Shown: positions 6,291 through 13,496 of the stretch, piece after piece | Position numbering within the stretch: position 1 is the stretch's first letter | Layout of the letters: the number at the start of each line of letters is the position of its first letter | Assembly: GCA_963821705.1 (NCBI GenBank) | Contig: CAWGEV010000007.1 | Span: forward strand, 496,001-560,000 | Origin: DASUPK01 sp963821705 | GTDB taxonomy: Bacteria; Actinomycetota; Thermoleophilia; Solirubrobacterales; 70-9 | Reading direction: 5' to 3' | DNA length: 64,000 nt | Position numbers and translations under genes: made by a program | The notes under the pieces: generated by a model | Told to the model about the DNA's origin: nothing | The model's input: the letters and a program-made list of their open reading frames with translations, nothing else | Database searches by the model: none

Positions 6291-9200
6291 CTACTCAGTC
6301 GAGATCGACGGGTCAGCCTGGACCTTCTCCGGGATGATCATCAGGAAGTTCTGCTTCGCGTTCGCGGCGAGACCCGTGACCCCGTCCGCCGCGTCAGCCT
6401 GGTCGGTCGCCCGGAGCTCGTTGGCGTAGTGGCCCAGCAGATCCTCGAGGTCGAGCTGCCCCTCGGCGTCGAGCTCCTCGAGCTTCACCTTGGCGCCCTC
6501 CCCGAGGCGGCGCTGGATCGCGTCGCGGTCGAGGTTGAGCTCGTCGTTGATCCGGACGTAGACGCGGCCACCGGTCATCCCGGCGCATGCCCAGGGACCG
6601 ATGTCCCCCAACACCACGGCGCGCCCGGAGGTCATGTACTCGAAGGCGAAGCCCTTGGCGTTAGCGCGATCGACGGCGCAGCCCTGCGAGTCGTCGAGCG
6701 GCGCGTCGGGCTCTCCGGCGAGCACGACGTCGGCGCCGGAGAGGCGGATGCAGAAGCGGGAGTCAGCGGAGCCCTGGACGAAGAGGCGGCCGCGCTGCGC
6801 CCCGTACGCGAAGGACTTGCCGACCGAGCCGTTGACCCGACGGCCATCGGCGTTCTTGCCCTTCATGACCGAGACGGTCCCGCCGAGCATCGTCTTGCCG
6901 ACGCCGTCCTGGGCGCCTCCCTCGACCCGGCAGGTCACGCCCCACTCGTTGAAGGCCCCGAAGCCCTGGCCTGCGACGCTGCCGCCGTTGAAGACCAGTT
7001 CGGCCAGCTCGTCGTTCTCGGTGCCCTCGGGGGCTCCGTCGTAGATGCGGGCGCGGGCGATGGCCCCGGAAAGCTCGGTGCCGAGCACGCGGTCGTTGGC
7101 GTCGGTGCGGCGCGGGAACTCGACGCTCACACAGGAGCCGTCGAAGACCTTGTCCGCCACCTGGGCGATCTCTCCTGACGCCTGCTTCGGCTCCATCCGG
7201 ATCGGCTTGGCCCGGACGAGTCCGGCCTCGGCGCGAGCCTCGACCAGCGCCTCCTCCTCCTCGACCGGAAGGTCGAGGGGCTCGAGGTCGAGGAACTCCT
7301 CCAGCGGGGTGATCAGCGGCGCCAGGTCGATCCGCTCGTGATGCGAGATCTGCTGGAGCAGGTCGTAGCGGCCGACGAGGTCCTGTGCGCGGTCGTAGCC
7401 CAGCGAGCCGACGACCTCCTTGACCTCCTCGCCCATCGCCTGGAAGAAGCGAGCGGAGCTCTCGGCGGCCGAGTCCACGGCCTGCGGGGTGAACTTCTTG
7501 AGGCCGTGCTCCTGGGCCTGCTCCACGGTCTCGATCTGGGTGGCGATCCCGACGTGGCAGGTATCGAGCTGGCAGCCGCGGCAGATCGTGCAACCGAGGG
7601 AGACCATCGCCAGGGTGCCGAAGGCGACGCGGTTGGCCCCCATGCAGTGCAGCTTCACGATGTCGGTGGCGTGGCGGTAGCCGCCGTCTGCCCAGACCTC
7701 GACCCGGTTGCGAATGCCGGCCTCCATCAGGGCGCGGTGAACGGCGCGCGTGCCGATGTCCGAGGGCAGGCCGACATGTCGCAGCGCGTGCTGCCGCGCG
7801 GCGCCCGTCCCGCCCTCGAAGCCGGACAGGGTGATGATGTCGGCGCCCGCCTTGGCGATGCCGAGGCCGATCGTGCCGATGTTGGGAACCACCGGGACCT
7901 TCACCGAGACGCGCAGATCGGGGTTGACGGTCTTGAGCTCGTCGATGAGCTCGGCGAGGTCCTCGATCGAGTAGAGATCGTGGTTGTTGGAGGGCGAGAT
8001 CAGGTCGGTGCCGGGTGAGGCGTTACGGGCGGCGGCGACCTTCTCGGAGACCTTCTTGCCGGGCAGGTGCCCGCCCTCGCCGGGCTTCGCGCCCTGGCCG
8101 ATCTTGATCTCGGCGACGTAGGAGGAGTTGAGCATCTCGGCCGAGACGCCGAAGCGGCCCGAGGCGACCTGCTGGCCGCGCCACTTGCGGTAGCGGCCGT
8201 ACATGTCCTGGATCTCCCCGCCCTCCCCGTTGATGCAGAGGATGTTGATCGCCTTGGCGGCTTCGGCGTAGGCGCGGAAGGCCGGCTCCGACTGCGAGCC
8301 GAAGCTCATCGAGCTGATCACCACCGGGTAGTCGTGGTGTCCGACCGAGGCGTCGACCCGGGAGGCGTCGACCGGCTCGCGGTCGGGCTCCTTCTTCAGT
8401 CCCATGATGTGACGCATCGAGATCGGGCTATCCTTCTCGAGCGCGCGGACCTTCTGCGAGTACTCCTCGAAGGTCGCGGTGCCGTTGGCCGCGGCGATCG
8501 CGGCCTTGTAGACCTTGGGGTAGAAGCGGAATGTCTTGGCGGGCTTGGACTCCTCGTCGCCGGTGAGGATCTTGTGGCGGGCATCCGTGTCGCCGTCGAG
8601 CTGGGCGAAGCCCACTCCGCCCTTCTCCGATGACGCGAACGCCTCGGTGTGGAAGATCTCCGCGAGCTCCGGCTTGATCCCGATCGAGGAGAACTGGCGG
8701 GCGTAGCCGCGGACCTCGTGGATCCCGATCGTCGAGATCACCTTCTCGATGCCCTTGCGGAGCGCGGCGCAGAGGTTGGCGACGTCGTTCTCGTAGTCGT
8801 CGACGCAGATCACCTCGACCATCACGTACGGGCAGACGCCGTTGGCGCCGAGCCCCAGGGCGATCATCACGTCGTGGACGTTGCGGATCGCCGCCGAGCG
8901 CAGCACGATCGAGCAGCGGCGGCGGAGGTTCACCTCACTCGCACCGACCTGGAACTGCTTGAGCGCCTGGTCGATCGCCGAGGTCGCCAGATGTGGATCG
9001 ATGAAGCGGCGGTCGCCGTCGTAGACGGTGCGATCGGTGAGGACGAGCAGCTCTGCCCCCTCGGTGACGGCCACCACCGCCTCCTGTCTGAGGCGCTCGA
9101 TCGCGCCCTGAGTGGTCTCCGACTCGAGCAGCGCGATGTCGATCGCCTTGGCGCGCTCTGAGAACGCCTCCCAGAGGTCCTCGAGGACGTACGTGCCCTG

Positions 9201-10961
9201 CTCGCTGGCGATCCGGCGGTAGGAGCTGTGCGGCAGCGGGGCCAGGTCGTGGTGGCCGCCGAGGATCACCGGGAAGTCGGTCTCGATGGTGAGGCTGTCA
9301 TCGGAGGGGTCGGTGAGCGACGGGCGGCGGCCGAAGACCGCGCGGGTGGAGAAGTGCTCGATCTCGCGTTCGCGGTCGATCGCGGGGTTGGTGACGACCG
9401 CGACCGTCTCCTTGAAGTAGTCGGCGAGGTTCTGCCGCTCGGGCGAGAGGGCCGCGAGAGGGCCGTCGTAGCCGAGTGAGCCGATCGGCTCCGCGCCGTT
9501 GTCCGCCATCTGCTGGACGAGCTTGACGTCGTCGCGCTGCCAGCCGAAGCCCGCGAGCACGCGGTCCTCGACCTGGACGGGGTCCTCGGGGCCGGCATCG
9601 GTATAGCCGGGGATCTCCGGACCCTCGAGGGGACCGCCCGTCTCCAGTGCCCGGTCGTATGGCGCGACCTCCTCCACCCCGGTCCGCTTCAGCCAGCGCT
9701 TGCGGACCTCGGCCAGCATCTCAGCGTGCGGGTGAAGCGTCGAGCGCTTGCGATCGCGGTCGATCAGCACCATGAACTTCTGCCCCGGCGCCATCGGCTG
9801 CGGCTCCGAGATCATCTCCTCAACCGAGACGACGCCGGGCTCGGAGCTGAAGACGAAGTCACGGTTCGTCTCCACCTGCCAGAGCGGACGCAGGCCCATC
9901 GCGTCGGCCGAGAAGACGCACTCGTCCAGGTGGCGGGCGATCAGCGCAACCGGGCCCTGCGCGTATGGGCCCATCGTCTGGCGCAGATACATGTAGAAGG
10001 AGTGGAGCTCTTCGGGGAGGCCGGCGATCTCGTCGACGATCGGCGGCACGACCATCTCCATCGCCTCGGCCAGCGAGAGGCCGTGGCGACGGCAGAGCGT
10101 CTCGATCGACCGGTTGAGGTCCTGTGAGTCGGAGTTGCCCTCGCCGATCGGCACATTCAGCATGCGCGCCTCCTGGCGCAGTTGCTCGATCGTGTTGATC
10201 TCGCCGTTGTGCCCTAGGACGCCGAACGGCTGGACCCGCGTGAACGACGGCCAGGTGTTGGTCGAGTAGCGGTTGTGGCCGAAGGCCCCGATCGTCTCGA
10301 AGCGCTCGTCCGAGAGGTCCGGGTAGTAGCCGCCCAGCACCCTTGGGTTGCCCATCACCTTGTAGACGGCCGTCTTGCTCGAGAAGGAGGCGACGTGGAC
10401 GCCGAGCTTCTCCTCGAGGGCGACCTTCAGGTCGAAGAGGGCTCGATCGGCGTCGGCGGCCTCGGGGACGAGCCCGGCGAACTGCCAGAACTGCGGCTCC
10501 TCCTCGCGGGCGGTCGGGCCGAGCGCTGCCGAGTCGACGGCGCCGACCCGCTCGGCGAGGATCCGGAAGCCGGCCTTGCCGAGCAGCTCTCGAGCCCCGT
10601 GGCGGATCTTCTCCAGATCCTGTGAGCGCTCCACGAAGAGGTGCGCGACGGCGAAGGCGTCGTCGAGCGCGAGGGACGGGTTGTGACCGCCCTGGCGGAC
10701 CTCCTCGGCCCAGATCTTGGTCGGGATGTCGACCAGCAGGCCGCAGCCGTCGCCCTCGCCGTCGACGTTCCCGGCGCGGTGAAGCATCTTCTGAAGCGAT
10801 TCGAGCGCGAGCTTGATCGGCTCGTGGCTCGGGGTGGCGTCGCGGCGGACGGACGCATAGATCGCACACGCATCCTTGTCCTCCACGCTCGGCGGAGAGA
10901 CGAGGGGGCGATACGCGCGCTCAGGGGAGTAGCGCTGACGCTCTGAGGACGAGTTCTTCAA
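6291..10961 (-). CDS. gltB: Glutamate synthase large (alpha) subunit
   Basis: 1556 residues; converts glutamine and 2-oxoglutarate to two glutamates. Order: class II amidotransferase domain with the probable N-terminal nucleophile Cys32 (KDACAIYASV) after a 31-residue propeptide, central domain, FMN-binding synthase domain (NGEGGEIQD, GQGAKPGEGG), 3Fe-4S cysteines in CTICRGCQLDTCHVG, and a C-terminal GXGXG beta-helix domain. The TTG at 10961 is chosen because GGAG lies 6 nt upstream; open frame continues to 11093. The nucleophile context CAI differs from the common CGVG. No small subunit gltD is nearby, so it must be elsewhere or replaced. Confidence 0.93.
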   Translation of the reverse strand: MKNSSSERQRYSPERAYRPLVSPPSVEDKDACAIYASVRRDATPSHEPIKLALESLQKMLHRAGNVDGEGDGCGLLVDIPTKIWAEEVRQGGHNPSLALDDAFAVAHLFVERSQDLEKIRHGARELLGKAGFRILAERVGAVDSAALGPTAREEEPQFWQFAGLVPEAADADRALFDLKVALEEKLGVHVASFSSKTAVYKVMGNPRVLGGYYPDLSDERFETIGAFGHNRYSTNTWPSFTRVQPFGVLGHNGEINTIEQLRQEARMLNVPIGEGNSDSQDLNRSIETLCRRHGLSLAEAMEMVVPPIVDEIAGLPEELHSFYMYLRQTMGPYAQGPVALIARHLDECVFSADAMGLRPLWQVETNRDFVFSSEPGVVSVEEMISEPQPMAPGQKFMVLIDRDRKRSTLHPHAEMLAEVRKRWLKRTGVEEVAPYDRALETGGPLEGPEIPGYTDAGPEDPVQVEDRVLAGFGWQRDDVKLVQQMADNGAEPIGSLGYDGPLAALSPERQNLADYFKETVAVVTNPAIDREREIEHFSTRAVFGRRPSLTDPSDDSLTIETDFPVILGGHHDLAPLPHSSYRRIASEQGTYVLEDLWEAFSERAKAIDIALLESETTQGAIERLRQEAVVAVTEGAELLVLTDRTVYDGDRRFIDPHLATSAIDQALKQFQVGASEVNLRRRCSIVLRSAAIRNVHDVMIALGLGANGVCPYVMVEVICVDDYENDVANLCAALRKGIEKVISTIGIHEVRGYARQFSSIGIKPELAEIFHTEAFASSEKGGVGFAQLDGDTDARHKILTGDEESKPAKTFRFYPKVYKAAIAAANGTATFEEYSQKVRALEKDSPISMRHIMGLKKEPDREPVDASRVDASVGHHDYPVVISSMSFGSQSEPAFRAYAEAAKAINILCINGEGGEIQDMYGRYRKWRGQQVASGRFGVSAEMLNSSYVAEIKIGQGAKPGEGGHLPGKKVSEKVAAARNASPGTDLISPSNNHDLYSIEDLAELIDELKTVNPDLRVSVKVPVVPNIGTIGLGIAKAGADIITLSGFEGGTGAARQHALRHVGLPSDIGTRAVHRALMEAGIRNRVEVWADGGYRHATDIVKLHCMGANRVAFGTLAMVSLGCTICRGCQLDTCHVGIATQIETVEQAQEHGLKKFTPQAVDSAAESSARFFQAMGEEVKEVVGSLGYDRAQDLVGRYDLLQQISHHERIDLAPLITPLEEFLDLEPLDLPVEEEEALVEARAEAGLVRAKPIRMEPKQASGEIAQVADKVFDGSCVSVEFPRRTDANDRVLGTELSGAIARARIYDGAPEGTENDELAELVFNGGSVAGQGFGAFNEWGVTCRVEGGAQDGVGKTMLGGTVSVMKGKNADGRRVNGSVGKSFAYGAQRGRLFVQGSADSRFCIRLSGADVVLAGEPDAPLDDSQGCAVDRANAKGFAFEYMTSGRAVVLGDIGPWACAGMTGGRVYVRINDELNLDRDAIQRRLGEGAKVKLEELDAEGQLDLEDLLGHYANELRATDQADAADGVTGLAANAKQNFLMIIPEKVQADPSISTE

Positions 10962-11025
10962 TTTGTCTCCGGTTCCGCGCCTTCTTCGAGCGGGCGCGCG
11001 ACGGGGTGGACCGACGGAGCCGAGG

Positions 11026-11031
11026 ATTATA
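11026..11031 (-). promoter_or_regulatory. Candidate -10 element for gltB
   Basis: A perfect TATAAT on the minus strand, rare in this GC-rich sequence, 65 nt upstream of the TTG start. The -35 region is GC-rich and does not match consensus. Confidence 0.4.
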
Positions 11032-11205
11032 GGTGGGGCCTCAGGCGGGCCCGCTGCACCTCGGGACCGGTCCCGGATCTCTTTTCTCCGCAATGTGCGA
11101 GATCGATCGCGTGGCGGTTCCCGCCTGCTGCAGCGCTACTTTCAGGAAGGTGAAGGGTTCTACATAGTGTTTAGCGAACGCTCACAAACCGTGATAGAAC
11201 TAAGG

Positions 11206-11241
11206 GGAGCAAGCGGAGCAAGGGGAGCAAGGGGAGCAACA
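11206..11241 (+). repeat. Four tandem 9-bp repeats (GGAGCAAGG type)
   Basis: Units GGAGCAAGC, GGAGCAAGG, GGAGCAAGG, GGAGCAACA in direct succession, 24 bases before the ATG at 11265. Each unit contains GGAG, so it offers repeated Shine-Dalgarno-like sites. It may be a slippage-prone leader. Confidence 0.75.
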
Positions 11242-11264
11242 AGGTGGGGAATCGACGGAGAAGG

Positions 11265-11462
11265 ATGAGCAAGCAGAGCGAGGCAGATACGGGAAACAAG
11301 GCGGCCGGCGAGCCGTCCAGCCCCGGCTCTGAGACCGAGCGCTTCCAGGCGATCGTGGACGTGAGGCACAACGAGGCGGTCACCGGCGAGTCCGGTGTCC
11401 CCGCCCACCAGCGCGACCACGAGCTCCGCCGCCAGATGCGCTCGCTCGAAGAGTTCTCGTAG
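11265..11462 (+). CDS. Small hydrophilic hypothetical protein
   Basis: 65 residues, MSKQSEADTGNKAAGEPS then a charged C-terminal part (HQRDHELRRQMRSLEEFS). GGAGAAGG lies directly before the ATG. No membrane segment and no recognised family. The 9-bp repeats precede it. Called on start context and composition only. Confidence 0.45.
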   Translation: MSKQSEADTGNKAAGEPSSPGSETERFQAIVDVRHNEAVTGESGVPAHQRDHELRRQMRSLEEFS

Positions 11463-11553
11463 GCAGCAGGTCAAGCGGGACGACCGCCGCCGCTTAGACG
11501 GCGCTGCGGTTATTGCGGTTGCACGTGTACGAGGCCGGCCCTTGGCTGCTCCC

Positions 11554-11740
11554 TTGTCCGGTATCAGGGAGGAGGCGACCGTCGCCAGGAACGGTTCTCT
11601 GCGTTTGGGTCGGATCGCGCTGGCGATCATTGTGATCGCGCTTGCGATCAGCGCCGGGACCGCCAGCGCCGCGACGACTAGGGCCGAGTACGTCGCTCAG
11701 GTGGATCCGATCTGCCAGAACAAGGGCGCCACCCGAGACC
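11554..11740 (+). pseudogene. Remnant of a small secreted protein gene
   Basis: A signal peptide (LGRIALAIIVIALAISAG then TASAA) is followed by TTRAEYVAQVDPICQ, a start typical of small secreted Cys-containing proteins. After about 11740 the sequence loses protein-like character although the frame stays open to 11919, running into the regulator gene and its operator. No good start codon is visible (TTG at 11554 is the only nearby option). I read it as truncated. The rest of 11463-11915 holds nothing else I can support except the operator at 11881-11903. Confidence 0.4.
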
Positions 11741-11880
11741 CGACGTACTGCGCACTTGGGCTCGGGGAAGCAACGAGCGACACCCCGCCCTTCCAGGGTC
11801 GGCGACAGTCGTCCAGCTCGAGCGAGTCGCCATCGCAATCCGGGACAGGAGAGGTGATGCCGCCGAGACGCAACCGGTTG

Positions 11881-11903
11881 CTATTGCGAGCGGCTCGCAA
11901 TAG
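11881..11903. promoter_or_regulatory. Nur box (nickel-responsive operator)
   Basis: A perfect 23-bp palindrome: 11-bp arms CTATTGCGAGC and its complement around a central G. Its core reads TTGCGA-N5-TCGCAA, fitting the Nur consensus described in Streptomyces (tTGCaa-N5-ttGCAA). It lies 12 bp before the GTG of the Fur-family gene, so it probably mediates autorepression and control of the coupled nickel transporter. A second palindrome, GCAACCGGTTGC, abuts it at 11870-11881. Confidence 0.75.
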
Positions 11904-11915
11904 AGTCCCGTTCGC

Positions 11916-12374
11916 GTGACGCTCGCTCACTCAGCTCCACCCGTTGAGGCTGCGGACCTGGGCGCGGCGATGGCGGCGGTGCGCGAGGGTGGCCTCCGCG
12001 TCACGGCCGCGAGGCGCCTGCTCATCGAGGCGCTCTGGGAGGCGAGCGCGCCACTCTCCGCCGAAGAGCTCCTCGAGCGGCTCGGCGGTCGATCCGATCT
12101 CGGCTCGGTGTATCGCAACCTCGAGGCGCTGGAGCGCCTCGGGCTGATCCGCCACGTGCACCTCGGGCACGGGCCCGGCCTCTATGCCCGCTCCGGGCTG
12201 GGGCCGCGGGAGTACCTCCTCTGCGACTCCTGCGGCGCGCACCTCGCCGTCGATCCGGCGGAGCTCGACGACGTCCGCCGGCTCATCCGCACCCGCTTCG
12301 CCTACGAGGCGAGGTTCACCCACTTCCCGGTGTCCGGCCTCTGCCCGAAGTGCGCGAAGGAGCGGGCACGGTGA
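11916..12374 (+). CDS. nur: Fur-family metalloregulator, probably nickel-responsive Nur
   Basis: 152 residues, GTG start. An N-terminal winged helix (GLRVTAARRLLIEAL; recognition region DLGSVYRNLEALERLG) precedes a dimerisation domain with two CxxC pairs (CDSC near 104 and CPKC near 145) that form the structural zinc site of Fur proteins. Three facts favour Nur over Fur or Zur: the TTGC-type operator directly upstream, the nickel transporter gene overlapping its end (GTGA), and the [NiFe] hydrogenase operon next door. Zur or PerR remain possible from the protein alone. Confidence 0.8.
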   Translation: MTLAHSAPPVEAADLGAAMAAVREGGLRVTAARRLLIEALWEASAPLSAEELLERLGGRSDLGSVYRNLEALERLGLIRHVHLGHGPGLYARSGLGPREYLLCDSCGAHLAVDPAELDDVRRLIRTRFAYEARFTHFPVSGLCPKCAKERAR

Positions 12375-13108
12375 TCGACTTCCAGCCTCTCTTCACGCCG
12401 CTCGAGTCTGCGGACCACTGGCTCACCGGCCTCTTCTCCGGAGCGCCGTTGCTCGTGGCGCTGGGCATCGCGCTTCTGCTCGGTCTCCGCCACGCCTCTG
12501 ACCCGGACCACCTCGTCGCCGTCACCTCACTCGTCGCCTCCGAGGACGGCGACACCCGCGTCGCAGCCCGCCTCGGCGCGTGGTGGGGGTTCGGTCATGC
12601 AACAACCCTGCTGGTCGTCGGCATCCCGCTGATCGTCTTCAAGTCCGAGTTGCCCTCCTGGCTCGAATCGGGAGCCGAGAAGGCGATCGGACTGGTGATC
12701 CTCGTGCTGGCCGGGCGCGTCCTCTGGAAATGGGCGCGAGGCGACTATCGGGCCGGCCGCCACGTCCATGACGACACGGGTCACCGGCACCTGCAGCGCG
12801 GGCATGGCCATGAGCACACGGCGGTGCGCACGCCGACCCAGGCCTTCGGCATCGGGCTGCTTCACGGCCTCGCTGGGAGCGGCGCCGTCGCCCTCCTGCT
12901 GCTCGCCGGCCTTCCGGGCAGGTTCGAGGCGGCGGCGGCGCTGGCGGTCTTCGCCCCCGCCTCGCTGCTGTCGATGGCGGCCTTCACCGCCGGCTTCGCC
13001 TGGATCCTGACCCGCCCCGCGATCGAGCCGGTCTACCGCGGGATCCTCATTCCGGTGGTGGGCGCGTTCGGGCTGCTGTTCGGGCTCTGGTACGCCGGGA
13101 TAACCTGA
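12371..13108 (+). CDS. Nickel/cobalt transporter (NicO/NiCoT type)
   Basis: 245-residue inner-membrane protein with about six helices. The signature LRHASDPDHLVAVT (H-x4-DH, metal-binding helix) lies near residue 40, and a His-rich cytosolic loop (HVHDDTGHRHLQRGHGHEH) near 135-155. A second signature, GIGLLHGLAGSGA, follows. Start is the GTG at 12371, with AAGGAG 8 nt upstream and GTGA overlap with the regulator. It probably imports Ni2+ for the hydrogenase, repressed by Nur when nickel is plentiful. Cobalt transport cannot be excluded. Confidence 0.88.
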   Translation: MIDFQPLFTPLESADHWLTGLFSGAPLLVALGIALLLGLRHASDPDHLVAVTSLVASEDGDTRVAARLGAWWGFGHATTLLVVGIPLIVFKSELPSWLESGAEKAIGLVILVLAGRVLWKWARGDYRAGRHVHDDTGHRHLQRGHGHEHTAVRTPTQAFGIGLLHGLAGSGAVALLLLAGLPGRFEAAAALAVFAPASLLSMAAFTAGFAWILTRPAIEPVYRGILIPVVGAFGLLFGLWYAGIT

Positions 13109-13109
13109 G

Positions 13110-13129
13110 CCGATCGCCCCCGCGATCGG
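13110..13129 (+). terminator. Hairpin after the nickel transporter
   Basis: CCGATCGC and GCGATCGG form an 8-bp stem around a CCCC loop, two bases past the transporter stop codon. No T-run follows. Probable intrinsic terminator or 3'-end stabiliser. Confidence 0.5.
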
Positions 13130-13144
13130 AGCTAATCTCCTCAG

Positions 13145-13492
13145 GTGCCCACTCGGCTGATCTTCACGTGTGAGTACTGCGGTGCGAGAGCCGAGGGAGC
13201 GACGGAGCGGGCGCTCGAGGCACAGCTGCAGGAGCTGCTCTTCGGGGAGTACCTCGATGTCGAGCCGGGTCACTGGCTGCACTGGACCGGCAACGGGATC
13301 TACGGCCGCGCCCGGTACGCGTGCGGCGAGCACCGGGGCGAGCTCAAGGCGGGCCTGCGCGAGGCCTACGGGACGCTCGGCTGGCATCCCTGGGCGATGG
13401 GTCCGCATCCCGTCAGCTACCGGCGCGGCCGGGTCGTCGCGCGACAGCGACTGGCACCGGGTTGGTCGTCGCGCTGGAGCCCCTTGGCCTGA
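13145..13492 (+). CDS. Small zinc-finger-like hypothetical protein
   Basis: 115 residues, GTG start. CEYC near residue 9 and CGEH near 60 give a C-x2-C ... C-x2-H set that could bind one zinc or nickel. Between them is WLHWTGNGIYGRARYA, and a basic tail follows. I do not recognise the family. It lies between the nickel transporter and hypF, which ends convergently 5 bases away, so a role in metal handling is possible but unproven. Confidence 0.6.
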   Translation: MPTRLIFTCEYCGARAEGATERALEAQLQELLFGEYLDVEPGHWLHWTGNGIYGRARYACGEHRGELKAGLREAYGTLGWHPWAMGPHPVSYRRGRVVARQRLAPGWSSRWSPLA

Positions 13493-13496
13493 ACGG

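Larger units (their letters stand above)
10962..11264. other. Divergent intergenic region upstream of gltB
   Basis: 303 bases without a convincing gene. It holds the TATAAT above, a more AT-rich stretch at 11160-11205 that may carry promoters in either direction (TTGTGA on the minus strand near 11190), and the 9-bp tandem repeats at 11206-11241. No riboswitch fold was recognised by eye. Confidence 0.5.

Noticed and set aside
5220..7178. Long plus-strand open frame (652 codons) opposite glutamate synthase
   Set aside because: It is a GC-driven shadow of two real genes (histidine kinase and gltB) with no domain and no start context.
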